NCBI GenBank assembly: GCA_964057225.1
Contig: OZ059895.1
Span: 8,246,001 to 8,310,000, forward strand
From: Auanema rhodensis
Lineage: Eukaryota; Nematoda; Chromadorea; Rhabditida; Rhabditidae
Length of the DNA: 64,000 nucleotides
Direction of reading: 5' to 3'
The notes beneath the pieces are model-generated. The model did not search any database and had not been told where the DNA came from. It saw nothing but the letters and a program-made list of their open reading frames with translations. Numbering within the stretch: the first letter of the stretch is position 1; each line of letters begins with the position of its first letter. The position numbers and the translations under genes were made by a program. Shown here piece after piece: positions 34,755 to 48,063 of the stretch.

Positions 34755-37015
34755 GTAGGAAGTACTGAATGACAATAGAACGATCATTATACTGATGGGT
34801 TAAACATAGAAAGATTGAGAGGTTGATTTCTGGGATGGACCTCTTCAAAGAAATTGCTGAGAACAGAATGAAGACAAGACCAAGTTGGACACGCTATGTA
34901 AGAGACACAGACAGATGGAGCGTGTGCGCGAAGCCGGTTATCGTCATCATGACCCGGAGTCGTTGCTTCAGCTGGGGGCGCGTATGGAGCGCAACCTGTT
35001 TGCCCCGTAGACAAACGCTAAAAGAAGCAAATGGAGGAGACGGCATCGACGACGACGACAAACTATCAAGTCAAATGGCAAGCAATCCAGTCAGCAGGTA
35101 AAATCGCCGTCGGGGGGAGACGGAAACTACAAGGAGAGGCAGCTGGGGAAACAGAATTGAAGACGAAATAAATGAAAGAAAGGGGGCAGAGGAATTCTGC
35201 TATACTGTGACAGGGAATTGCCCTCTGGGAAAAGTAGAAAGTCAGAGTCTCTCCAGGGGCGCAGCTGAAAAGACCAGGGTCGCTCTTCGTCTATGCACGA
35301 AACGAAGGAATCATCCGTAGCGCCATCAATGGGTTTAAACGGCTTAAAAATGCTCTTATATATAATAGTTGATTCCAATATTTCAGAACAGCCAATAACA
35401 CTTATCAAGAGAATATGACTGTTGAACAAGAGGATGATTTCGACTATGGACCTAACAAAAGTTATGTAAAGTTCCAGAAAATATTGGAATGTGAAGCGAG
35501 GTTTTACAACTCATAGAAATAAAAATTTCTTCATCCACTATGTTGGGGCCTTGCCATATATTTGATTGTAAAATCAAGAGATCAAACTGAAAACCTTTAA
35601 ATTGCGTACTAACGATGTACTCTTCAAGAATAGGTTCGTAGGAAGACAGGTGAAAATAGATAGAGCAAATGAGAAGAAAGGAAACAAGCAGAGCTAGGGA
35701 AGAGCTACGTAATAGAGGAAGCGTTGCGAAACGATATCATAGAGGAAGGGAGAAGAAGAGGGCAAGAAGATAGCTCGAGAACAAAGTGCTAAAGTGTGAT
35801 GAAGCTCACGAATTCGACAAGCGTAAGAGCCCAGCTGAAGCAGAGCAGTATTCGTCACCAGAGCAGATGATCAGAAGAGCGAATGATTAAATGAGAGAAT
35901 GAGAAAGCGAATGGGGACCAGCAATCACACATTCCACATATCTATACTATATGAGCTGTTGTGCTATAACGTTAAATTAAAGAGGGAAGATAGAAGAAAA
36001 TGAAGGGAGGGGGCGAGTAAAAGAAAAAAAATAACCGAAGGGTCTTATGACGTGAAACAAAGTCGAGGCTTGGATACATTTCGTGGACCAGGAACACAAC
36101 ACAAGCGTACACATTGAGCGAAGGATGAAGACGAAAAGAGAGATGGATCACGTGCGACTCAGCTGACTACAATATCAGTTCATACACTGATGACATCATG
36201 CTCTTGTTCTTGCTTTACTTTCTCTTTCTCGATAACCCGACGTTTTTTTTGTCATTTTCCGAAATAAAATAACAACGCATTTAATTAAGAAACTATTCTG
36301 TGCCATTATGATTAATAATATTCTTGATTAACTGGTGAAAACGCTAGGTAGTCAGTTCGTGTCAGTTCCCGATGGTCTCTGATAATAAGAAAAAGGTTGA
36401 ATGAGGTTAAGAAATGTCTAAATTGGGAGTGAAAACTACGAGACGAAATGTTTCATGATACAGAACGATACATAGAAAAAGAAGGACAAAATAGACAAAA
36501 TGAATGAAAGAGATTGAGAGAAATAGATTGAGTGAAATAACAGGTGAAAGAGAGAGAGAAAGGCTGGTTGAATCCAATCACGTCAACACTTGCACTTACG
36601 ACTCAGATAGGGCGACACTATCGAGAAATGAAGGGAAACAAGGGGAAGCGAGGGGAAGTCATCCCTAAGCTTTCAAACTCTTTTCATCTGATATATGCAA
36701 AAGGAAGGGAGAGATGGAGCGAAAAGAGAGGAAGAAAGACTTCTTGTTAATGCCTTAGAAACGGGTTCGCTAATAGCCTAGCTGGCTGTCAGACATATAA
36801 GGAAGGGCCGGTCCTAATTTGAAAGCTGCTGCGCCTGTTGTTGGGGCTAGGGTTGTATGTCTTGTGATGCAAGACGAAACTAAAATAATGAAGTTGGACA
36901 AGCTGCCCAAGTTATGACTTGATCCCTTCACTACACCCTATCTCTCAATATTATTATTCAGTTTTCTTGTCATATCTTAGGTTATTTTGCTCCCTCTCGC
37001 GGTCTCATACATGCG

Positions 37016-37068
37016 TAATGAATCTATCGACTAAGGTAATGAAGAAATAATGAATCTATCGACTAAGG
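37016..37068. repeat. Two direct copies of a 21-base unit
   Basis: The unit beginning TAATGAATCTATCG and ending ACTAAGG occurs at 37016-37036 and again, identical, at 37048-37068, with 11 bases between. This looks like a local duplication. Confidence 0.85.
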
Positions 37069-39651
37069 GGTTGCGGATTATAATCGTCGACATATCTAAA
37101 CAGATAAGAGGAAGAAGCCGATGCTTTTACGAGAAAATCTTTCAGAACAACGATAGTACAAACGAATAGAAGGAAAAAAGCCCTAGGGTTCGAACGGATT
37201 TAAAGAGAGGCGAGAGAAAGAGAGGTCGTATGTAAAGGCATCGTTTGTTCAGCTTCATTTGACGGAGAGTGAAAGGGGAGGGGGTACAAGCAATAAGAAG
37301 ACTGACTGGTTGTTGAGTTGGCAGAACTAACCCAAGTTGCTTCTTCATGTTTGTATTAAGTTTTCAAGAATGGCCCTAAAATAAAAGAATGATGATAGAG
37401 AGATTGAGTTGATCGACAGAAACGATTAGAATCATGTATAGAAAATAACTTGTATTTTTTACAACCTATATTAATATAACTAATATTGTATGACAATTAT
37501 TAGCTAAAAGTATGTAAGAAAACGTAGTAAATTTTCAAGGCAAAAGTATAGGTTCCGAGTCAAGCACTGGCAATCGAAGGCAGACTGATTGGACCTAGAG
37601 CTGCTGCCACACGAGACGGGGGCGCCAAGGGGAGTAACATACGATAGCACTAGTATTGAAGAAAACGAGAGAAAACGAAAAATATAGAACAAAGTATATT
37701 ATGAGACGCAGAGTGGCAGAGAGTTGAATAGTGGGATAGATAGCTACGGCTCCTCCAACCAGCCAGGCAGACAGCCAACATCAGTCCGCTGGTCGGGCAA
37801 CATGTGACTCAATCTCTGCTTGTCTGACTTTCTTCATATATTTCTCTCTTTTTATTTCGTCGACTCTTTATCTTTCTGAAACCTCTTTCTATCCCTCTCT
37901 CTTACGTGAGGTTCAAGCCGTACACTTTTGCGCTTGTTCATTCGATCGCTCTACACACATAAAGGAACATATAGGCAAGGTTTGGCATAGGTTGTAGAAA
38001 GGGACGTTTTTAAAAAACGGGAAAAGAAAAAACAAGATTGAAGAGAAGTCAACCGGTCTCATGCCCGAATATTTAAAAAATTGAATTCTGATGTAAGAAT
38101 ATTCGTGGAGTTACGTAAAATTGAAAATAACTAGTGATACGAGATATCACGTACTCATAAATAACAAGATGGTAGTAAACAAAAACACCATCAAAGAGCA
38201 AATAGATTGAAATAATTATGTCAATATGTAGAGACTGCATTTCTGGCTTTATATCTTATGGAAGTAAATTCTATTAGATACACTTAATAATAGTGTTTGG
38301 TAACAAGTAGTACTTCGTGTCTTTCAAATGACATGAAACATCAGAGCTATCTTCTATATTCTTTTTTATTTTGCTTGCGTTTTCAATTAGATAAAATCAA
38401 AAAACATATGATGTATATGCCGTCTAAGCTAGATGAAATAGCTAATTCTGCATGTAGCAAAAGAAGAAGTACTTTTTCAATGAAAAGCATATACTAGAAG
38501 AGGATAGAAAAAGATGTAGAGCATATTTAGTATAAGAATCTAAATGATCTGTTGAAATCTATCTGAACCAGATATGATTCTAGACGAAGATATACATCAG
38601 ATAATAAGCTGGACGGAATAGTACTTTGAAAGATAAAACCTACTGCTTTTTCTTTTGGCGCTCTTTCTTTTCTCTATCTCATCCATCCCTAAGTATTTCT
38701 GAGAAAGCTTTGATACCCCCTTCTTATGAAGATCATAGCTCTAATAATTCATTTTCTTGAAAATGGTGAATACAATAAAGAAAAAGATGATATTAAATAA
38801 AACCTAATTCTAGTTAAACTACGAAATGAGAAGATGATTCGTTGGTTACCAGGGTAATGCATGCTTAGATATATGCAGTCAAGACATATTTTTGTCACTA
38901 TGCTCTATAATACATATATTATATGCATTCTTCAATATATATACATACATATACATACATGTATATATATAAATATATATAGCTTATCTGATTCCGTGGT
39001 CTAGATATGTATGAATTATGACAATGTTAATAGTTTGAACGCATATACATATATATACAAATGTAGTTTCATGATTTATTATGTGATATATCAGATTTTA
39101 CTTGGTTGTTATTTATAACCTTCGTTTATATGTGTCTGATATAGAATACTTGTACTCTAGACTATTAATGAACTTATGGCATCCACTTACAACTTTTTTA
39201 GAATTTGCATAGTTAAGATAGGATAATCCAACGAAAGGTTGAGATGTCTATAGGTTTTCACATGTATGTGAACCGTGAGAGTGATACTTTATAATTAGAG
39301 TGGAATGCAAGGAAACTGAGCGAGCAATGGAGATTTCAGAGAAGCAAAGAAAAGGACTTTCGCGAACAACATAGTATAACGGATGAAGTGCTTATCAGAA
39401 AAATAGTGAAAGAACAAATTATTGCCCTATACAGTTCAGTTGAACTTAATGCTCATTTAGATTTCATTTATTCCCCTTGAATTTCCAAATTATATTATTA
39501 TTGTTTATTTTTGAATAAAGATGAAAGATGGGGGCGGCTGTATTCAAAGATATCAATCATAGTTTTTCATACTTCAAATACTTTGTCAATTATTTTAAAA
39601 TTGGATAGAAATAAAATTTTTTTTTTCAGTTTTTTTTTATTTGCTGCATCA

Positions 39652-39679
<28 letters not shown>
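39652..39679. repeat. (TA)n microsatellite
   Basis: Uninterrupted TA run of 14 units. Confidence 0.9.
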
Positions 39680-39683
<4 letters not shown>

Positions 39684-40031
39684 ATGAAAGTGTTCAAGTT
39701 TAATGCTTGTTATTCATATATAGTTAGTTATATGTATACATAAATATATATAGAATTCAGCGGTAATATGACCATAATGATGGTGATGAACTAGTAGTTT
39801 ACTAAAGTTGGATTATATGAAATGGATGCTCTTGAAATAAAATAAATTCAAAAAAAAAAAAAAAAGTTCACTACCCTTGAAGATTAGAAAAAAAGTTGTC
39901 GAAGTTAGATTAAATGTGAAAAGCTTCACCTAACAACCCTCACTACTTCTCTCATTATTGCATCAGTTAACTTTAAAATTTTATTATATTATTCTGAAAT
40001 TCGATTACATCAATAGGAATGTTCATGTATA

Positions 40032-40039
40032 TGACGTCA
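40032..40039. promoter_or_regulatory. Perfect TGACGTCA (CRE) palindrome
   Basis: The full cAMP-response-element consensus stands alone in AT-rich spacer 1.1 kb past the SLC17 gene's end. It is an 8-mer with no other support, so it may be chance. It is of mild interest because a CREB3-family gene is in the same window. Confidence 0.2.
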
Positions 40040-41128
40040 TCCACATTCGCGCTGACAATAAAGGCTGTAAGACTGATTCAAATAGTTTCTTATGAGTCCT
40101 CTCAACTGGTAATTATGATGGAATACAATTTCCTTTTTTTTTTGAAAATAGTACTAGCCTAGGATGATATTATCTACAGTTTACTCTTCTCTCACATTTT
40201 CCCTTTTATATTCTGCTTCCTTGCCGCTTCGTTCTCATATAAATTTACTGCACGCTTCTGTATGTAGGTCTCTGTTTATATACATAAATTTATATTTATA
40301 AATCTATTTGTTATGGTTAGACTCGTTTTCAAATTCCAGCTCAGGTTGCTTTCGATTGGGCGTAGGAACTATGACTAAAAAGAGGAAAGGGAGAGCGAAA
40401 TATACAATGATAGAGAAGCAGAGTAAGATGAAGAATCAGAACTGTTAAGGAAAATACATAGTCTTGATGACAACTCGTTTGGTTATAAATGTGCCTAAAG
40501 GCAACAGGTCGTTGGAAGCAATATATTTCTAATTTTGAAATTCATGAGAAGAACTACTGACACATGAAGAATACATATTTTCTGAATAAGAAAACCTAAA
40601 GATAAAAAGAAGTAGAAGAAGAAAAAGAGAAGAAGAAGAAGACAAGTAGAAAAACATACTGAGAAAAACTTTATTCGGCAAAAATTTCATTGTCAACCTA
40701 AACAACGAGAGTAGAGCACAACAGACCCATTGGATACATTGAGTTATGGGAGGATAGATAGGAAAATAATATAGAACAAGGGAGAGAAAAGAAAGAAATA
40801 AAGAAAGGGAGGAATAGGGAGGGGGGGAGGAGAGGAGGGGGAATAGTAGTTGTGAACAGGGACATATACAAATGAATCATCATCACAGATTGCTTTTAAA
40901 AATCAAAGGCACAGAAGAAAAGACAAAACATACCGGGACTGGCTAACTATCAAGAAAAAAAATTATAATGTGAAAAGTATAATTGACATAATTGATAAAA
41001 CATGTTAACCAGATCAAAAAACAAATAACAAGTTTCGAAATTAAAACGATATTATTATTAAATTTGAATTTAATATCATTGATTGCAATATATTATCATC
41101 ACAATTAGATGATTTGCTCATTAAATTC

Positions 41129-41134
41129 TTTATT
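41129..41134 (-). terminator. AATAAA just after the SLC17 gene stop
   Basis: On the minus strand AATAAA begins five bases after the stop codon, implying a 3' UTR of about 20-30 bases. Confidence 0.55.
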
Positions 41135-41139
41135 ATATC

Positions 41140-44100
41140 CTAGTAAACAACTGCTTTTGATTGTGCAGCGATGTTTTCCTTCAAATCCATTATACGAGCT
41201 ACAGGCGGCATTATCATAGTAGCTGGCATCACCTAAATTATTGAATCTGTTAATTTTTCACCATTGCGTACTAAATTAATTTCCAAATGAAATGATTGCA
41301 TGGATTCGATTACGGGTTTTGTTTTATTCCAGAAATAGGAACATACGAAAACGAAAATTTTCCAATAACATACCCGACTGTTCGTCCATTCTGCAGCCTG
41401 ATCTCGAGCAAGAAAAATGAACGGTGTGCTAGCAGCAAAAACAATAACAGAAATTCCCATAAACAGATGAGACCACTATAAAAAGTATAAATAGAGCAAA
41501 GAAAATAGTCAAAATATTATTTAAACTTCTTATTGTTGTTTTTTTCCTGTATGTATGCTACTAATCTGGACAAATACAATTAGCATGAGTTAGCTTATGC
41601 CACTTTTCACGTGAAGTTGACAAATATTCATTTATGACGTAAATTCAAGCAGAATCGGTTGTACAACAAATGCCATCCTCGCTCTCTACATCGCTCGTTT
41701 AGCATGATGTTTTACCAATTTACTTTTCGTCTCTCGTCCTCTTATCCTCTGCTCTCTTTGCTTATAGTCTTTCCATTCTATTGTTGAAACAATGTGTGAA
41801 AGTTTATTTAATTTTATAAATTTCTTTCACAAGTCAATATCATACGTTCATGTCCTGTTTTTCTAACTTTCTTTTCATCTTCATTCAATAAGTCTCCTAT
41901 ATGTCCTATTTTTAAAATATTTACAATATTGCAAATAACATAAGTTATTTGTTATTTTTATTTATATACGAACTTCATTTGTTAATTACTTCTTTCTAAT
42001 TTATTTCTTTTTTATTCTTTTTTTTGTTGAATGCATTCTATCTTTTAGATGGATGTGACTTATACATAACGATAAGATCGTTTTCGGAAAGAAAGCAGAA
42101 TAAAGGCTTTTTTTATCTCTTCGTTAGATATTTTTACCTTTGCTAATTGCTCTGCTATATCATCCGGTTAAGGTTGCGAAAACTCATTGAATGCTCCGGA
42201 AAGGATAGAGATAGCATATGCCGAGTGTCTAAGATCTGAGTCAAGATATGATCAGCGTTAGAAACGGCAGTAGAACTCTTACGTCTTATAGAATTCTTAT
42301 CGTGACCTGCTCATTAATAAGAGGACAAGGCTATTGAGGTTCCGAAATGTCTCTCTCTCTTTCTCTCTTCCTCCCTCTCTATTTCTAACTCTAGGGTATC
42401 AAATACTGCTTCAATTTCTCTCAGTCTCTTCTTTCTGCACTCTTCAACTGAAAATATTTATCTAAAACATTATGTTTTGATTATAACATATATTTATCAA
42501 TATGTTTAGAGAAATATAAGTATAACAGATAATATTATGTATATTCAACCCTTTACTCCAGCAATTATAAAATTTTATGCTATTTTCCATCACAATTCAA
42601 CTATGTCCTGTTGACTATAATTGAGTTGAAAAGACAAGTTATGAATGAATAGCTTGTATAACCTTCAACATTTTGCTCATCTCTCAAATATATGACATTT
42701 TACAATGAAAAGAACTCTTCTAGCATCTCTTGTCTACGGAACATTTACAACCAATATGAATTATTTCACAATCCTGCTCTGATATCCCTATTCAGGTTTA
42801 GAAATTCTCATTAATCTTCAGGGAAAATAATGTAAAAATTGAAGTATATTATATATATATGTAAAAGCTGATTATGTTCCTAATTATGTTTAGCCATAGC
42901 TTGCGGTAAAAATATTTATAATATATTCTTCGTATACCTTTCACCACTATGGCATCCAATTAACTGTTATAGAATCCTGTTGTAATTTTTTTTTCAAACA
43001 GTTGTGTCTATTCGATCTCTTTATCCATATTTATTCTATGGATTATATTATTCATCGAACATCAGATGATGCTTCATACGTCTTCTTTTTCCATAACCAC
43101 ACCTCATCATATAGACTGAATCCATTAATGACGTCGTCATTGTCAACATAGTATCTTCAGTTATTAGACCAGACATTCTCAAATATCAAGAATCGTCATG
43201 AAGAGAAGCAGACTTACATCAAGACAATGATGTTCATCAGTTATTTTCTCACTTCACACATATTTTCTTCCAATTTCAGAGAAAGAGAGAGGGAGGAAGA
43301 GGAACAAGAAAGAAGGGGATTGTGTAAAATAAAATTACCTCTTCAGTTGTATTATTGGGACAGACGATATCTACAGCAATTGGAATAAGTAAGACAATGA
43401 TGCATAAAATGAATGACGTAATGGCCATGACGAAATGAACATGTTGTCGACAGTACTGAAAAAAGAGAAAAACATAGATGAAGATTTGAAACAAAAAAAA
43501 AAAGAAAGGATTCTTTTCAAAAGATAAAAGAAAAATCTATTTTTAGTCTATTATCTCTTTCAATAGCTAATTTTTCATGTACACAACTAACAAACGTGTA
43601 CATATATACATACATCAACACATTGACGTCAGTGTTTCTAATTAAAAATAAGAAAAAAATCAAAAATTTGTAGTTAATTAAATCAAAAAAAATCAAAATA
43701 ATACAAAAATATAATAATAATATGTAGAAAAACGTACCAAACTTGCACATTTAATGATTCCAACAGCATTTACTCCACTGAAAACAATAGCAGCTGTGTA
43801 GAAGAACTGTCCCCAGAAGGCTGATGATGACTGCAAGCTAACTATTTAAAACACGAAAGAATATTGTTTCGAAAATGATATTGATGCAAATCTTTGATTG
43901 TTTATGCTATATAGTCACGTTCTACAGTTACATAACATCCTCATATGGCAGTTTCGTTTTCTGCTCATTGGTCATTTGATATCAGAATGAACTGTGTTAC
44001 AACATGACTGAATCAAATAGCTATTAAGCCGAAAAAGTATCCGATGGAATAGTTTATGAATTTATCGGAAAAGTGCGCGTCATATTTGAAAATAGATACA

Positions 44101-45932
44101 TATATGGTTAGAAGAGTGTGCTTTGATACCAAAATCTTTGTATTCTCTAAGAGATCATCTTCTTTTCTCTCTTTGTCTCTCTGTTAATAACAATTCAATT
44201 TTTATAATCTTTAGGGCTTTTCTTTATAAAATTTTTAGTGGAATTATGTTCTCATTTACATCACATGTTTTTGCGGTAATCATCATTAACGTCGAAAAGA
44301 TACAACGATAATGACCTACTGATCTGTTGAAATCGATCTACTTGATGATGAATATGATGAAATAGAAGGAAATTGAAATAAAAATTCAGGGATTATAAAA
44401 TATAATAAATATTATATTGATATATATTATATATATATATATATAAATATATTTTTGTTTATATTTAAATGTGGCAGAAATTGAATGAGGGAGAATCGAA
44501 CTGGTAACGAGAAAAAGTTTATCATGAAAACTTGCAAGGCAAGTATTGACATTTAACAAAAATCCTTTTTTTTATTTCCGGCTTTCAATGCTATTTGGTT
44601 TGAGGACTTCAATAATACTTAGCCATACGTAGCTTTCAGTTTATGTTCGGTCAAGACACCTGATGATTTCATTCAATTGCTATTAACGAGAAAGCTCTTG
44701 TAAACAACCAGTTGCAGCTGCTCCAAAAAATAACGAAGAAAGGTGGCGGCTTGAGGGAGTGAAAGACAAAATAGAGAATAGGAAGAGCCGAAAGAAGAGA
44801 GAAAACCCAAAGAATAAGTGGAAAAACGGAAGAGATGAGAGAACTAGACGATCAAGCTCATGTCAATACCAAACAAAGAATGTTCATGTGCTTCACATAG
44901 TCAAGCATTGAGGAAAAACAAAAAAAATTGAAAATGGAAAGAGGTAGGGTAGTAGGACTGTGGAAAGAAAATAAAATTAAAATTGAAAACGTACCTGAGC
45001 CAAAAGAATAAAGCAGATACCCATGACTCCTTGAGACAATGAAGCAAAGAAGATCATTCTATACTTATCACGAATAAAGCTCAATCGATCAGATACATAG
45101 CCACAAGTAAACTTGGTAATAACCGATAGCATAAACGGCAAAGCTGTTACAAATCCTGTTGCTTTTACATCAATTCCAAGGACCTGAAATCATTCAACAA
45201 TTAGAAAAACGATTAAGAATGGATAAGCTTCTATCACCTTATTCATATAACTTGGTCCGTAGAGAAGGAAAATTTGGAATCCTAAAGTGCCTCCAATGGT
45301 TGAACACCAGATAGCTATTACACATGGATCACGACAAATTGCTCTGAAAATTATTTAATTTACTGCTTTCAAATATTTCAAACTACCTATAAGGAATTTG
45401 TTTGCGTTGTTCTTGGTTACGTCCACCTTGGATTTTATCCAATTCCGATCGTCCAACCCATCTTTAAAGTTAAAAAAGTTGTTTTAACTATGTGAATAAT
45501 TATTAAAATACTTATGATTAGCTGGATTATCACGATAGAAAACCCAGAAAAGAATGAACGAGATAACAGAAATAACTCCTTGAATGTAGTAAAGAGATCT
45601 CCATCCTAGTGAAGATTCACATAACTCTCCAGCAACGGGCATAGTAAATATTGAACAAAACTAAAAGTTTTATTTATTTAATTATATTATTTATATTTAA
45701 ATTTTATTTTTTTATTTTTTTATTTTGAAAAACATAAAATAGTTTATTTTTCATTATTATTCACATTTATACATGTATGTATGTATATTAAGAATCTTTA
45801 TATGCTTCAAAGCTTTTTCTTCTTCTAGTAACTTCCTTATTTTTTCTAAATTTATATAAGATAATGTTTTTCATCCATTAAGAATAATACAATATTGAGC
45901 TTTAATGAGTTCCAACTCGTTTCCTGACCTAT

Positions 45933-45990
<58 letters not shown>

Positions 45991-48063
45991 TCTATGTTTC
46001 TTCTAACACCCTCTGTTTCTCTTTGTGTTCTTTTCAAATCTTTCTTATCCTTTTCCCCTTTTCCCTCTATGGGTATCCGACATCTGTCTTATTGACCTCT
46101 TAAGATAGAGAAAACATCTCGTTCTCCAATAGCTCATATGGTTATTTCTGAAGAGCACTCTTTCTATCTCGATCATTTTTGTCTCAACCACCATCTCTTT
46201 TCGATATTTTCCGAATTGACCTCTTGTGACCTTACTGATACCACTGTACTAAGTTTTGTCTCTTTCTCTATACTCTCTTAAATAGATATATGTTCTCTTA
46301 ATCGACCTCACACTGAGCTAGACAGAAATGAGAGATAGATATTTGAGAGAAATAGAGAAAAAGAGGAAACAAAACGTATTGTATATTTGGAAGAGAATGA
46401 GAGAAATAAAGAGAGAAATAGATTGAGCTCGTTGTCTATTACAAACTCTTCTCAGTAACTATATGTATGTATTAGAGGGACTACATACAAATTCTCAATA
46501 GATTTCTGACTAAAATATGGTATTTGTGGAGGCGAGCAAGGGGAATGTGGGGGGGTGGAAGTTCTATGTAATATAACCATAAAACATTATTTTTAAAATT
46601 AATATTAAAAGTATAAATTAAATTGTATAAAATAAATTAATTTGTATTTTAAATAATTAATGGAATTGGATGATATTTCAAAGAATATTATCAAATACTA
46701 CCTGAACGTGGGTTGATAGGATAGCTATAAAGAATCCAGCATCTTTTGGAGTGGCCCACTGAGCTCCTATCATACCTGTGGCAGGATAAGAAAGGCATGT
46801 TGCCATTCCCTACAAATTTAAAAATTTTTAGTTTAATTATATTGTTTGAAATAAAAATATTTTACATACTTGGAATATACGGCATATGAAAACAGCAGCA
46901 AAGCCAATATTGACAGCTGCAGGTAAAGCCAGTAAAGATATTGATGACAATGTTCCATAGATAGTTATAGTAAATCTATAAATATATAATAACAATAAGT
47001 ATAATTAAGTTAAACTATACATACCCAATACCATATCGAGATACTAGAAAAGAAAATGGAATAGTGCCTATCAAACATCCAATAGCAATAGCTGAGAATA
47101 AGGCATTAATGTGAGTTGGAGATTGAAGCCAATGTACTTCACCTGCAAATTAAGAAATTAAACCATATAAGCTATATAATATATTCTTATTTATGTTTAA
47201 TTATATATATATATAGATATATATATAATATATATTTATGTGAAAATAGCTAAATGTACTTATTGTTTTTAAATACAAGTCTCTATAATCCAGGGATAAA
47301 ATCATCCCACTCATTTTCGCTTTAGTTCCAACGAAAAAGGCTAATGATGACGTTTTTGTATCCAAAAAGACCTGACAAGCTTTTTCTTGAAAATAAATCT
47401 GAGAAAGCCTAATGAGAAAAGGTTTCAACAGCTTTTTGAGCTCTATAGACTATTTCACGGAAGCAACAAAAAGCTCAAAAGAGAGGCTAATAGTTTGAAA
47501 TACAAATGAATTGAAAAGTTCAACTCAAATTTATAATCTATTTCTCAGGCATGATTTCATGCTCTCAAGTTTATAGCTAAAGCCATTGAATGTGACTTTG
47601 CAAATCAACAAAACACTTTTCCTTGAATAAAATACTTTTATATATGGATAAAAGGGATCTTGATCAAATGAGCAGAAATATTTCTAGTTTTTCATATAGT
47701 TACTCTAATTATAAACATAATTAAATAAAAAAAGAGATATATTGTATATAAGATATTTAACTATATATGGTATAAAATGTTTTATGATAATTAGCCTATT
47801 TTAAAGTTTAAACTTAATTTTTTGTCATAAAAACTTTAATGATTAATTAATTTAAAATAGAAAGAAATATTGTTTTTTATAAATAAAATTATATTGATAA
47901 TACCAGTTAAATTTGCTGATTGGTAAACATCATCCATACAGATGACAGTGAAATTTAATGCCAATGAATTTCCCATAGAAAATGTCAAACAGATGATGGA
48001 AATTATTAAAATTACATATCGCGTTTTACCAAAACACAAAGAAATGCCATCGGATGAACCCAT
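41140..48063 (-). CDS. SLC17-family (sialin/VGLUT/phosphate type) MFS transporter
   Basis: Multi-pass anion transporter of the major facilitator superfamily. Relatives move glutamate, sialic acid, nucleotides or phosphate. The substrate here is unknown. Twelve exons: 48063-47904, 47142-47025, 46975-46870, 46809-46702, 45660-45512, 45461-45387, 45343-45238, 45183-44995, 43830-43738, 43455-43339, 41475-41374, 41232-41140. They give 471 residues with agreeing phases, typical length. Seen in order: a first helix (YVILIISIICLTFSMG), a glycosylated loop with NFT and NLT sites, FLVSRYGIG after helix 2, a YPATGMIGAQWATP block matching the family's YPA...W.P motif, PVAGELCESSLGWRSLYYIQG, then GFVTALPFML, SDRL, HVHFVMAITSF and TTEEW before the last helix. 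It resembles the nematode slc-17 group rather than a clear VGLUT. Introns of 0.8-1.9 kb hold only AT-rich or CT-repeat sequence. Confidence 0.93.
45932..45993. repeat. (CT)n microsatellite
   Basis: CT dinucleotide run with two G interruptions inside the 1.0-kb intron of the SLC17 gene. Confidence 0.95.

Larger units (their letters stand above)
30826..41139. other. 10-kb gene-poor region
   Basis: Purine-rich on the plus strand to about 38 kb, AT-rich after. GC-richer islands lie at 31.3-31.5, 32.65-32.72, 34.85-35.3 and 37.55-37.65 kb, some with short open frames, none matching a family I know. A (GA)n tract, (TA)n tract and a 21-base direct repeat are listed separately. It may include promoter and 5' noncoding exons of the zinc-finger gene. 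Confidence 0.45.

Noticed and set aside
44480-44565. tRNA-like sequence on minus with a TTCGATTC T-loop-like piece
   Set aside because: No A box, no seven-pair acceptor stem and no proper anticodon loop could be folded. At best a decayed remnant.
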